Positions 1 through 57,834 of a stretch of DNA of 64,000 bases are shown one piece after another (within the stretch, counting starts at the first letter, position 1; every line of letters begins with the position of its first letter). Origin of the DNA: Alviniconcha marisindica (Eukaryota; Mollusca; Gastropoda; Provannidae); contig JABMCL010000660.1 in NCBI GenBank assembly GCA_018857735.1, positions 500,001 to 564,000 on the forward strand, read 5' to 3'. The notes under the pieces are model-generated. The model was not told the DNA's origin. It worked only from the letters and a program-made list of their open reading frames with translations, and searched no databases. A program made the position numbers and the translations under genes.

Positions 1-195
1 TTATCTTCTGTATCCGCAAGTGTCGATCATAAAAAATATAAGGAAAAAAAAAAAAAAAAATCTCAGAAGAGACTGAACTGACTCTTGAAACATTTTTGTT
101 TCATTCTTGTATTTGTGTGTGTAATTTTGTGTGTTTTGTTTGTTTTTTAACATTTGCGTTTGAACTGATTTTGCAGATTTCGCTTGTGGTTACAT

Positions 196-247
196 ACTAC
201 TACTACTACTATTGCTGCTGCTGCTGCTACTACTACTACTACTACTA
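196..247. repeat. CTA/CTG trinucleotide repeat
   Basis: An interrupted run of tactac-type triplets around a short ctgctg core. Simple sequence with no coding support. Confidence 0.85.
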
Positions 248-320
248 ACGGGGATTTCTATAACACCCATCTACCATACAAGGTGGGAGCGCAGGGCGAT
301 TTACAATAACACTAACAAAA

Positions 321-490
321 CGCACACGCGCGCGCGCGCGTGCACACACGCACGCACGCACGCACACACACACACACCACAGCAAGTTTGGTCGAAATCG
401 ATTCAAAGTTCAAAGGGTACGGTACACGCGTGCGTGCGTGCGTACGTGCGTGTGTGTGTGTGTGTCGGGGTGTGTGTATGTGTGTGTGTG

Positions 491-577
<87 letters not shown>
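321..577. repeat. Compound CG/CA, TG and GA microsatellite
   Basis: Alternating purine-pyrimidine stretches (CG and CA at 321-379, TG with CG at 422-490) are followed by an 84-base pure GA array at 494-577. The first parts could adopt Z-DNA. The frames open through this region are artefacts of the repeat. Confidence 0.9.
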
Positions 578-580
<3 letters not shown>

Positions 581-959
581 GGTACAGGCAAAAAAAAAAA
601 AAATCGAAATACGAATAGTCTCCAGACCACGCTTCTTAATTGTGACCGAAGAGTATTACCGCCAGATGCACGTTATTCAACACCAGCCAGTCAGTCGTGA
701 AAAGCCTATCAGTGCGACAAAAAATCCAAAAAAATCATCAAAGCACTATTAAAAGTCTTATCGACTGTTCATGGCTGTACAATTTCTGGTATACATTTGT
801 AGAGGAGTGGATCAAATGGAGTTGAATGAACCGACCATGCGGAAATCAGCCTGAACTCAGGACTGCCGCCACCTGTACGGGGTAGCTTGTGTTATATTGT
901 GAACAAGCCAGCCAGTCCCGGCTTGGAAGAGGGAACCTTTGAGAGTTCTGAGTTCTCAG

Positions 960-1060
960 CAGAGTAAGTAAACGTGGTGCTTAACGTCCACAGAAACCAT
1001 AAGGCTTATTAGGAACGGGGAGAAGGGGGGCAAGGGGGTATGGAGGTGAGGGAAGAGGGA
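960..1060 (+). repeat. Dispersed repeat end, partner of 17315-17402
   Basis: The sequence gtggtgcttaacgtccacag and the downstream G-rich tail are the reverse complement of 17315-17402. It is the terminal part of an unclassified dispersed element. Confidence 0.65.
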
Positions 1061-1271
1061 GTTTATTTATAGACGGCGACAGTAGAGACGGGACTTCGGA
1101 CTTTTATATTTCTGAGTCCGCAGCGGCCGGCACGGAAGAATGAGCACGTGGAGCACGGATATAAACAGTGACACAGAAAAGATTCAGTTATCCGTGCTTT
1201 TCTCTGAACTCCTGAAACAGCAAGTGACAGAGAATCTTCCTATGAAGTAATCCTACATTTTACATATACAA

Positions 1272-1405
1272 ACACTTGACGAGCAGATTCTGTCACATGT
1301 CGGTGTGTGTGGATAAAACGTGACAGAATCGACTCAAACAATTACACATAATTTCCAAAAACACCGACACGTGACACGTGACACTGAGAATCTGCTCATC
1401 AAGTG
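1272..1405. repeat. Inverted repeat, about 40-base arms
   Basis: The left arm, beginning acttgacgagcagattct at 1273, is matched in reverse complement by the right arm ending at 1405. The next stretch (cacatgtcggtgt) also pairs with the right-arm acaccgacacgtg. The loop is about 45 bases. It may be a small foldback element or MITE; no target duplication was identified. Confidence 0.7.
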
Positions 1406-1819
1406 AGGCAGAAACACCGGCGTGAATATACGCGCTGTGCGATCTGTCGGAAAGGCCGCTTCATCATTTCGATAATGAGATATGTATGACCTTCCGGCCT
1501 CGTGAAAGCTCACCCAGGGTTTCTATTTTCTATTTTGGGATTTGGATGATGGTATTTGGTAGTCCGTAACTGACACTGTCAGCCTCAGTTTCTACTTTGG
1601 GAACGACAGAGGCGGAGACGTCAACGGTGGACAGATTAAGCCGATTGACTTCGATTTTTTCTGTGTCCTTGTCAGTCGCCGACTTGGACAACGTGTTGGC
1701 AAGACCTCGTGTGTTGTCTTGCTGAGACCGTGTTCACCGAGAAGTTAAAGGAGACGCCGTTGCAGGAGTGGCCGCCGAAATCCCGATAGACTGACCGACT
1801 AACCAACCATCCCCGGGTC

Positions 1820-2760
1820 TCTCGTCGATCACTCATTCGACTTAGTCACTCGTAGTGACTCATTGATCATTCTCAACTCACTCACTCATCGGTCACGGCT
1901 CAGTCTCGACCTACTCACTCATTTATCGAGCGGCACTCACTCTGCATACTCACTCGACTTAGCAGTGACTCACTCAGTGATCATTTTCAACTAATTCACT
2001 AAGTCGATCACGACTCAGTCTCGACCTATTCACTCAATTATCGATCACTCACTCTGCATACTCACTCGACTTACTCAGACATCGATCACTCATTGACTTA
2101 CTTAGCTCAGTCATCCATCACTTTCAGTTGGCGATTCAGACACTCATCAGTCATTCGTTGAACTTACTTATTCACTCACACGCTCAATTGACTCGTCGAT
2201 CACTCACTCTGCATACTCACTTGACTTACTCATCGATCACTCATTTGACTTACTCACCGGTCGAACAGCTTCAGCTCATTCAAGCACTCATCGGTTACTC
2301 AGTCACTGTTACTCATCGAGTGTTACTTCACTCGACTCAGTTACTCATTCACTCATCGATCACTCACTCGACTTATTCATTCAGTACTCATCAGACACGA
2401 CCGACTCGACTCTAAGTTACTTACTCAGCACTCATCGATGCTTGAAGTGATCCGGTACAGTTTACAGGACGTTAAAAACCATTTACTCAGTAACACTGAC
2501 TCATCGATCACCGGGCCATTCAATTCGGCACTCAGTTACTCATCGGTCAGTCACCCACTCAACTGACTCAGTCAGTTACCCATCGAGGCATCCATTCAGT
2601 CAACTCAATCACTGAGTCAGTTACTGAGCCTACTCATCGATCACCCACTGACTTGACTCACTCACTCATCGATCACCCATTCCACTTACTCGCTCACTCA
2701 CATAGCCTACCGGCATCGACCAGGTTACTCAGTGATTCACTGAGTCAGTCATATCAGTGA
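1820..2760. repeat. Degenerate CTCA-based tandem repeat
   Basis: About 0.9 kb built of variants of ACTCATCGATCACTCACTC, with recurrent cgacttactca and ctgcatactcac blocks. The period is irregular. It keeps one strand composition (few G on the + strand apart from TCGA). No coding signature. Confidence 0.8.
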
Positions 2761-4064
2761 TGTCGGCAATTTTCTAACCACTAAGAAAACGCCGCGAAAC
2801 GAGAGGTAGATTAATAGATAATATGTTTCTAACTCTCATGACAGTTAGTCGTGCGGGTCCCGGTATAGCCCACAGTATTATGTTGCAGACGCAAGATGTA
2901 GGCTACAAAACAACAACAACAACAGCCAGAATAAGTCCGCCACTCGGAGCGAGTCAGCAAGAGTCGGTCCTAGGCTTCAGCCGAGTTACTCGGAGGAGGG
3001 AGGAAAAAGCAGTAAACAAAACACTGACAGGGACTGACTATAGCTCGCACATCCACGCACGCACGAGAGAGGCACGCGCGCTTGCGGCTTTTGAGAGCAT
3101 GAATCTTGAAGAACTTGAGGATAAATTAAAAACAACACGACTACGGACGTTTCCAGCTCTGTCCTTCGCGTGCATGCACGTGCCGACACACAAGAGCACG
3201 TACCGGTGTTACGGCGCAGCATCATTCAGTGATGCCGCAAGCTGCTGCACTGCGCCACTGCGACAAGCTAGAACTGGCGTGAAACACTGCAGCGGCAGTC
3301 GACGTTGTAATACAGTGTAGGCTAGCTACCCTGCCGCTGGAAAGTGTGTCTATATAAACTAAGGCAATGGAGGGAAAGGGAATCAGCTGCGCGAAAATTC
3401 TGGAACACTGTGTTGTGCACAGTGCTGAGCGCGGTGTACCGTGCGCACTGGTAAACCAATCAGTGCCACTTATTATATTCGATTGCATTAGATTCTGGAG
3501 AACGCGCGTAGTCGGTCAGCGCGTGCGCGCGCGCGCGCGTGAGTGCGGGTGCTGACTGACTATGCCGCACACTGCCAAGTGACATGAGGTGCACACTCGG
3601 CATTGCTCATCAGCGCTGACACAGACACTGACACGCGCACACTGACTGACGCTGGCAGACTCAGTGACACGGACGGCGACTGACACTGACACCGACTGAA
3701 AGGGCTCACGTCAGTGACAGGGCAGTGAACTGACGACACACTACCCGCCACAGCCACGGTTGACTTCAGTCCTGCTCGTCAAGTTGTGACTGACACACCT
3801 ACACCGGCCTGTACTCTCTCTCCCTGCCCCTCCCCTCTCTCTCGTGATATTTTTGTGAGTATTCAGTAAATAGGCTATAATTATGTGTAGGCCAATCGGA
3901 ATTAGTCCAGCCAGGGTTGGCTGTAAAAAGACCCTGTGTCTACTCCAAGTGCCCTCGTAAAATCAAAGACTATACACAACAAAAATAATCTAGCCTATTT
4001 ATTATCTCACTGGGTATCGTGATAAAGTCACAGTTTATTCTCTCTCTCTCTTTCTGTGAGTAAC

Positions 4065-4276
4065 ATGTTCTTCATGAAGACTGAAATGCTTCAAAAGCCC
4101 GAAAAGCACGGAAACTTTTTTCTCAGAGTAACACTTGACGGCGTAGCCTGATGACCAGTTTCACTAAAAGCCCGAAATGCATGGTAAACTCGGGTTTCTC
4201 TCTTTTTTCTCAGTGACATGTCATTGTTGAAGACTGATCTGAGGCCGGTTTCAAAAGCCCGAAATGCACGATAAAC
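4065..4276. repeat. Three-copy diverged tandem repeat
   Basis: Each copy carries aaaagcccgaaatgcac or a close variant, preceded by gaagactga-like sequence, at about 4093, 4168 and 4252. A fourth partial start is at 4333. Confidence 0.65.
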
Positions 4277-4283
4277 ACTGACG

Positions 4284-4285
<2 letters not shown>

Positions 4286-4329
<44 letters not shown>
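4286..4329. repeat. CT microsatellite
   Basis: A continuous run of CT dinucleotides of about 44 bases. Confidence 0.95.
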
Positions 4330-4332
<3 letters not shown>

Positions 4333-4649
4333 CCTGTTGTTGACGACTGAAGGGCTTTTTTTTGCCTGTTAAAATCAGTTGTCGTTTATGTGCTCATTCG
4401 GACCTTTTGGTGGACTATTTTTCTTGAGTCACTACCTTTCATGTGGCCCGAGTGACCTGGTGTGTTGGATGAATTAATTAACATTCTTACGTTCTGATTT
4501 TGATCATTTTACAATGTATCATTATTAATTCTTCCAGCACTGAACTTGTGAAATTCTGCTAAGGTCAGTCACTGATCGAGTTTGCAGGCCGATTATGACA
4601 GTTGTGACTCGAATTGAAATGCGCCATGAGGCTGTTCAGTCACACCGTG

Positions 4650-4798
4650 GCACACACACACTCACACACACGCACACCGCGGCACACACGCACGGCGCAC
4701 GCACGCACGCACGGCGCAAGCACGCACACGCACGCGCACACACACACACACACACCGCCTGTGACCATACACACACACACACACCACTGACACACACA

Positions 4799-4848
<50 letters not shown>

Positions 4849-4886
4849 GAGAAAACGCGGGACACACATACACACACACACGCACG

Positions 4887-4929
<43 letters not shown>

Positions 4930-4934
4930 AAAAC

Positions 4935-4985
<51 letters not shown>
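4650..4985. repeat. Compound CA/CG/CT microsatellite
   Basis: CA arrays interrupted by cgcacgcacg blocks, a CT run at 4800-4829 and two agagaaaacg interruptions, which suggest internal duplication of the array. Open frames on both strands here are low-complexity artefacts. Confidence 0.95.
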
Positions 4986-5229
4986 CATGCATGACCACCT
5001 GTGTCAGTCATCGTATGGCAGGCCTACGATCCCGGCCGGGAACGAGTTTGTACCGGCACTGAATGGGCCCGGCCTGCTGAGTCCGTCAGAGCCTCCGAGT
5101 CTGTGTCCATCCCGCGCGCCGACTGAGTTCCAACCCGGCCTTAGGCCTACTTATTATCCCTTACTACCGGCCAGTATCTGTCATCATCATCTTAGTCCGT
5201 GCCGGCTTCTTCTTTTCTCCTGTCATAAC

Positions 5230-5304
5230 TTCGTCGGTTTCAGTGCCTCGTCGGTTTCAGTGCCTCGTCGGTTTCAGTGCCTCGTCGATTTCAGGTGCCT
5301 CGTG
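5230..5304. repeat. 17-base tandem repeat, about four copies
   Basis: Unit cgtcggtttcagtgcct is repeated with three near-perfect copies and a diverged fourth copy. Confidence 0.85.
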
Positions 5305-5969
5305 TGCTATCGCGGACAGTGTCAGTTAGTCACTATAAGACTTTCACTTATAACACTATGTCACTGAGTCGGCCGCACTGAGGCCCCAACTCATCTGCTA
5401 CTTGAAAACATCACGATTACACATGATTGGCCTGCTTGTTTCGAACTGTCAGTTTTTTTAGTTTTTTTTTCCATTCCGGGTTCAGTCACCAGCAGTCCTG
5501 TTAAAATCCATAAAATGCATAAGACAGTGCTGACAGGCTAGAACCGTCTCAGGTTTTCACTAACGTGACTATCAGGCAAACAGACCATCCGTCTTTAGGC
5601 TACGGTGCGGCGCTCTACAGTGAAACCGCAACGCTGCTTGCGAGTGGCTACGCTACATCTTCCCCGCCATCACCTGTGCTTTGATCGTACACCGTGAGAT
5701 TATAAACGTGTGGTTTGTTTTGACCCCAGTACATCTTCACACCATAACCAAATATATAACACAGCGGTGTAAATATTTTGAGGCTCGGGTCAGGCTGGTG
5801 TAGCTACACTGCGGCTGCAATAACCGAAACTAGACTGTCTCTTCTCTGACTTACCTTCAACGATACTTTTATCTGTCCTGTTATCTCAGTTTTTTTGTCT
5901 GCTACTTCATAACCCTTTCCATCGTCTAAAAGTAATTTCCATCAAAAACACATCTTCACATTGTGTCTT

Positions 5970-5977
5970 TGACGTCG
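5970..5977 (+). promoter_or_regulatory. CRE-like site upstream of the CaMKII start codon
   Basis: TGACGTCG, one base off the palindromic cAMP-response element, lies 163 bases upstream of the ATG. It sits next to a C-rich tract (5994-6017) in the CpG-rich region expected to hold the promoter. A regulatory role is inference only; no TATA box or initiator could be placed confidently. Confidence 0.25.
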
Positions 5978-6139
5978 TGTGTGATCGAAGCGCGCCCCCC
6001 CTCCCCCTCCTCCCCCCATGGGAAATTAGAATGTGTGAGACCGTGTATGTGCGATCATCCTCTTTCCATTGCAGGCAGGAGTCTCGGCTGATGTGCGAGA
6101 TATTTCGAGACTGATGCTGGGTGTCATTTAGCATTCAAC

Positions 6140-52803
<46,664 letters not shown>

Positions 52804-53032
52804 GTGAGTATTGCTGCAGGCGACTGTTAAGGAACACTCTGTTTCTGATCCACTCTATCCCTTTCAGACACTCCTGTACATGTTGCTTTCAGCCGTTGCC
52901 GTCGACGTCTTAGTTAGTACATGTGGTTCTAATTGCTTGATGCTATATGCATTTCTGCTTTCAGTTGCGATACTCGGTAACATGGAACATAAGTGTTCAC
53001 GCTGCTTTTTTGTGCGTTTTGTTTTGTTTTGC

Positions 53033-53042
53033 CTGTGTGTGT

Positions 53043-53108
<66 letters not shown>
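53033..53108. repeat. TG microsatellite
   Basis: About 75 bases of TG with one tatg interruption, 230 bases after exon 12. Confidence 0.95.
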
Positions 53109-53109
<1 letters not shown>

Positions 53110-53204
53110 CTTTCCTTTACTTTTAAGCACTAAGCACCAGTCACTCTTAGTAGCTGGTTTGCTTTGTAATGCCTGCCAGGCTGCTGTCGCCGTAGTCTAA
53201 CATA

Positions 53205-53425
53205 GTGTCTGCCCTGTGTGCAACCGTATACATTTTGTGTTAGACTGCCACCTTGTGCAACGGGTTTAGACCGCCACTATGTGCAACGGTTTTAGACCGT
53301 CACCTTGTGCAACAGTTGCTTTTTGTTACCGTGTGCAACGGCAACCGGAGCTGTGAAATGCTGTAGATTGTTGTCGTGGGCAACGGTCGCAGGGCATTGG
53401 AAGGAGTTGCCACGTGCAGCAGGTG
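53205..53425. repeat. Minisatellite with TGTGCAACGG core
   Basis: Units of about 28-35 bases: ttagaccgccaccttgtgca followed by acggt. Four units are clear to about 53345. Further units with g(t)gggcaacgg and acgtgcagcagg are more diverged. Confidence 0.75.
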
Positions 53426-54544
53426 CCTTGGGGTTTATCGAGGGCCCAGGGTTTCGCATTGCCTTGTGTTCTTGTTCAGCACTGTGTGCAGCACTTGTTC
53501 CAGTCTGTTAGAGTGTACGCTACAGTTGTTCACAGACGTTGCTTGTACAACCCACGGTCACGATTAATGTGTATCAGCCGAGCACATGTCAGTAAAGCGC
53601 AGCACATGTGCGAGCTGTTGCCTATTCGCAATACACCTTTTGTATGTTTGTGTCAGCCTGTCTTTTCTTCTTGCCACAGTCGTATTTTCACAGCCATCCC
53701 CCATTTTTGCTTTGGCTTGTCGACATTCTGCCCCCTCCCCAACCACCCCAAGGGTTTCTTTTTCTGTCCGGCGTCCAACTGCTGTCAGTCCCGTAACACG
53801 CCCCATCGCCACCCTCCTCTTTTGATTTTCCCTGGGGTTTTCTTTTCTTTCAAAACGGACAGCGATATGTTGTGATATTTTGGTTTGATAATCTCTCCCC
53901 ATTCCCATCCAACCCCACGCCCCCTTCTCCGGAAACCGGTTTACTTTGTTATGTAGCCACGACAAACAGCGAAATATCACTTTTGTTAATTATGCATTTA
54001 ACCGTGCAAGACCTACAGTGCTGTAGCTATTCTTGTGATTGATTTGTCGTTAATCCATGCGCGGTATATTGCATTTAAATTATTGTTTCTTTGTACTCTG
54101 TTTTGTAGACTTTCCGTTTAAGCTCGCCGACGCGTGGCGTTGTTCAAGCCTCTTGACTTTACGAAGCGATAGGAACTGGATTCTTTTTCAAAAGAGTTTT
54201 GTAGTTCCGGTGTTAAAAACAAAAACAAAAACCTAACAACAAACATCATCAGCAACAACAACAATAACAAAACAGTAACAGAGAGCCAGCGAGGCTTCTT
54301 ACGTGCAGATTTATACCTGTTCTGTTATTGTTTTTCTGCTCCCCTTGCTTTGAGAAGCTAGGCAAAATCCAGAAGAAAAACAACAACCGTCATTCGCATT
54401 CACAAGAGAGTAACGCAGTCGTTTCCCAGATATCGCGTGAATCGCACGTTGCATACTTTTGATTTACACGTGTATTAATTTTATAAACAATCTTGCGAAT
54501 TACAGCAAAGACTAGGTAAACAAATGCGGTATTGCGCAGTACGT

Positions 54545-54662
54545 TGTCCCCCCCCCCCCTATAGATTTTTTCCTTTTTTTTTTTTTTTTTTTTTTAACCC
54601 ATTGCTTCCTTTTCTTCTTCAAAAAAAAAAAAAAACACAAAAACACACACTACCCCCCCCCC
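54545..54662. repeat. Homopolymer cluster
   Basis: C, T, A and C tracts of 10 to 22 bases within 120 bases. Sequence accuracy here is likely low. Confidence 0.85.
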
Positions 54663-55285
54663 AACCCCGACTGCGGAAATAGATGTCAGTCTGAGCATTT
54701 TAGCCTAGAGCATCAAAGTGTCACATCACCAATCGGAGTTGGATTGTCCAAGGATAAAATGTTTTTTGTTTTGTTTTTCCCCAAGTTTCATATTTTGTTC
54801 TGTTATGTTCTTTTCTTTTTTTTGTCGACATGTTCTGTCTTCTCCATTTAATGGCTTCTTATTTCAACCACAGAGAAAGGGGAAAATAGAAGGTGAAAAC
54901 GCATAGATGTGTCAGTATTATTTTGTTTTGTGCTTAAAACACGTCTTTTTTCTGTCGCTCATTTGCGCCTATTTCTTCGGATGAAAAGTCGAATTTCTTT
55001 GAGGGGTTGTGCTTAATCATTGTGTACTGCAGTGTTGCCGGTAACGCACAGTTGCTTGTCTGTTACGAACAGGTTGCAGCTGTGCGCCATGTTGACGCAC
55101 GCCAATTTTTAAAGCGATCGAGACGCTCGCCCGCGAGTCGTTATAAGATTTGGAAAGTTGGAAAAGCAAATGTCCCGCTTGCCTAATCAGATTCCTACCC
55201 GCAGTGTTGTCCAAAAGTCCCGTCCGGTATTTCTGTGCCAGCACCGATTAGTTGAAAAATCACTTCCTACCCCCGCTATTTTTAT

Positions 55286-55385
55286 GGGTTTGTAACATGG
55301 CCAGACTAGGTTTGTGACAACATGGCCAGACTAGGTTTGTGACATGGCCAGACTAGGTTTGTGACAACATGGCCAGACTATCTTG
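55286..55385. repeat. Tandem repeat of acatggccagactaggtttg
   Basis: Four copies of about 21-26 bases, differing by the presence of gtgacaac or gtgac between units. Confidence 0.9.
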
Positions 55386-55501
55386 GCTGATGGGTGCGAA
55401 GACGTGGTCGGCCGTGAAATCTAATAATAATCAAAAAAGGAATCATCGTGTCCAAGGATTAGGTCTTCCACAGAAGACCTTTGGGTAACCCTGCAGCTTA
55501 A

Positions 55502-56110
55502 GCCCGTTCTTAATTGGGCAAATGTTTCTTCGCGAACCTAGTTGGAAGTATTCGGCGAAGCTAGCTGGTTCTTAATTGAGCCAACTTTTCTTCGCGAACC
55601 TAGTTGGAAGTATTCGTCGAAGCTATAGTCGGGGTCCAAAAAGCTTCGCTCAACATGTTCTGGAAACATTCGCCCTATTCGACGATCATTGCCTCTGATT
55701 GGCTAGAGAGCTCTCCTGTGGATGGAGAAAAAATAAAAATGGATGACGGTGTCGCTAGGTTCTCCACTCGCTTCGGAGGGAATTTGTTTATTTGTTGACT
55801 TGTGGGAGGCGCAGCCTTGTCTCGGAGACCCAGAATGAGATAGTAGCTAGTTGAATTACCCTGTGTGGGATGATGAAAGTATATTGACTTGACTTTAGCC
55901 TACATTTTCGATCATGCTGTCTGCTGCGCGTCTACCGCAAGTTCGGGCCGAAGCTTGCATCTCATTACGAGCCAGTTGAGAACGAAGTAAAGTTAGGATT
56001 GTCCGAACCATGTTCGGCAAACTAAAAGTTCAGTTAAGAAACGAATCATAGTTCGTCGAACTGTCCGAAGTATGTTCGGCGAACAAACATTCGCCCAGTT
56101 AAGAACGGGC
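55502..56110. mobile_element. Non-autonomous TIR DNA transposon (MITE-like), 609 bases
   Basis: The left end gcccgttcttaattgggcaa matches the reverse complement of the right end (ttgcccagttaagaacgggc-like), and similarity continues for 36-37 bases to ttcgcgaac/ttcgccgaac. Each end is followed by a diverged second copy of itself (55564-55626 on the left, about 56012-56060 on the right). It has no transposase frame. It lies inside an older repeat whose uninterrupted copy is at 9590-9890. The target duplication cannot be fixed by eye because the flanks cttaa and ctt overlap the ends. Confidence 0.85.
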
Positions 56111-56239
56111 TTTCCACCTCCCTTCCCGATTCCGCGCAGCTGAGACCGGACTGCTGCCGGCTTGCCGATCGCGTTCGACTCCTTGCTGGGAACCAGGACT
56201 CCTTTTGGTAGAAGCGTAGTTGAAACCGAATACGGGTGG

Positions 56240-56425
56240 TTGAAGACTGGGATACAGTGGGAATAGTGTGGGCCATAAAGACTAGTTAAGGAAAGACCGG
56301 ATGAAAACTGAGATACGCTGGGGATAGTATGGGTCTGAAAAACTATTTTGGGAAAGATCTGATGAAAACTGAGATATGGTGGGCATAGTGTATGTCTTAA
56401 AGACTAATTTGGGAAAGACCGAGTT
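56240..56425. repeat. 61-base tandem repeat, three copies
   Basis: Units contain gaaaactgagata(c/t)g, tgggnatagtgt and aagactantttgggaaaga. They start near 56242, 56301 and 56361. Confidence 0.85.
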
Positions 56426-56473
56426 GGCGGCAACGTGTTCTTTCTGCTTGGGATTATCCCTCGCTCTCCCCCT

Positions 56474-56477
<4 letters not shown>

Positions 56478-56537
<60 letters not shown>
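56478..56537. repeat. GA microsatellite
   Basis: A pure GA array of about 60 bases. Confidence 0.95.
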
Positions 56538-56538
<1 letters not shown>

Positions 56539-57567
56539 TTCACTGCTGTGGCTCTAGCGTGGTGAATACTGAAAAGTAGAACGATTTAAGCCGACCTCTA
56601 ATCGCTTGCTGTTGGTATTGGTGATCGGCAGACGATATTGGTTGAACTTGAAGCAGTCATCTGCTGCTCTTGATCTTGTTCTGGTGCTTCTGTCTCCTGG
56701 TACGCTGAAATTTTTCGCCTGTGATTGTTGATACAATGCTGGCATTATGATTATTTTTTTCCCCCTTTTGATGTTGCAACTTTGGCTCATATTAGTACAA
56801 TGTTAGCAACCTTTAGGTTGTTGCTCTGGCTCATCTCTAGCTGTCTATACGACTTGAACTGCCGACTGCAGTACACAAACTTGTATAGCTGTACCGAAGG
56901 AGAACATCGTTTCCCGAGGCGGGGGGCGCAGATCTCTTTAGAGTTTGCTTTGAATCGGTCACAATACACAACGAACAAACGATTGTAATTTTCCTCACAA
57001 TTGGCACTGCAGCTAGTTTTTGCATTTCATCCACCATTAGTTTGCACTGAAATGTAGCGTCTGTGTACTTTAAATTTTGTTTTCACCTGTAACGATGTAA
57101 GATGCCGTTTAGTTCTAGCTCACTGTGTTACGAGTCTTAGTCACTTGCTGTTTTGTGTAGCTAACAAGTGAAGCCCAGTACGCATAGAGCACTGTGATCC
57201 CCCTCCACTCTGTCTCAGTCTGTCTGTGTGTCCCCCCTTTTTGTCTTCCCTCTGTCTCCGTCTCGCTGGTTCTCACTCTCTGATGATTTATTTTTATTTT
57301 TCAGTGGGTTCAATGTCATTGTCCGAATTTGAAGGTCTTTTGTTTGTTTTTCTCCCTTTTGGAAGTTTTCATTTTCTTACGGTTAAAAATTACGTTAGCT
57401 TTTGTTTGTTTGTTTGTAATCTAAATGCAGACTTTGACTTTAACTTTACTACTTAAAATGATCAGTTCCGTTGTTGATTTGTTCTGTTGATTTGTGATTG
57501 GCGTTAAAAGACGTGAGTCTTTGTAATGATCATTGTTACGGCCGACCGGTTCAGCCGTGCCTAGCGT

Positions 57568-57630
57568 TTGGACACTGAACATGTCAGTATTTTACATGAT
57601 GGCGGTACTTACCGAGCGTTGAAGCCTTCG
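57568..57630. repeat. Dispersed repeat, GTACTTACTGAGC family, copy 3
   Basis: Shares tttggacactga and ggtacttaccgagcgttga with 15438-15620 and 42253-42400. Confidence 0.5.
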
Positions 57631-57834
57631 TTCACGAATAATTATGTACTTTCGGGCCGAAAACCCTCTCATGCGCACTCGCGTCAATCTCAAGATCGTA
57701 ACAAAATTAATGTGTTGGCGGCGTGACGTCAGAGCGCGTGGCTCCGCACCCATTTCACCGATTCGAAATTTGTTTAGCTAGAATCAGCACGAAATGGCTT
57801 TCATGTCAAATAAATCGTAGTTGGAAGACCTGAA

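Larger units (their letters stand above)
1..6139. other. CpG-rich upstream region of CaMKII
   Basis: No protein-coding gene is recognised here on either strand. Contents: trinucleotide, CA/CG and GA microsatellites (196-577), a dispersed repeat end near 960-1060, an inverted repeat (1272-1405), a degenerate CTCA-based repeat (about 1820-2760), a three-copy repeat (about 4065-4276), CT and CA arrays (4286-4985) and a 17-base repeat (about 5230-5304). CpG is frequent until just before exon 1, as expected for a promoter side that escapes germline methylation. The open frames here are made of microsatellite sequence. Confidence 0.7.
55243..56172. repeat. Dispersed repeat, copy interrupted by a transposon
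   Basis: Second copy of the repeat at 9590-9890. The shared blocks are ttgaaaaatcacttcct, cttggctgatgggtgcgaag, ctgcagctt and agctgagaccggactgctgc. Between the last two lies the TIR element 55502-56110. The left part has an expanded internal tandem repeat. Confidence 0.7.

Noticed and set aside
54109..54234. Possible alternative last exon after an acceptor-like ttttgtag
   Set aside because: The frame is open for about 40 codons from exon 12 phase, but the peptide is unlike any CaMKII linker and there is no poly(A) signal close by.
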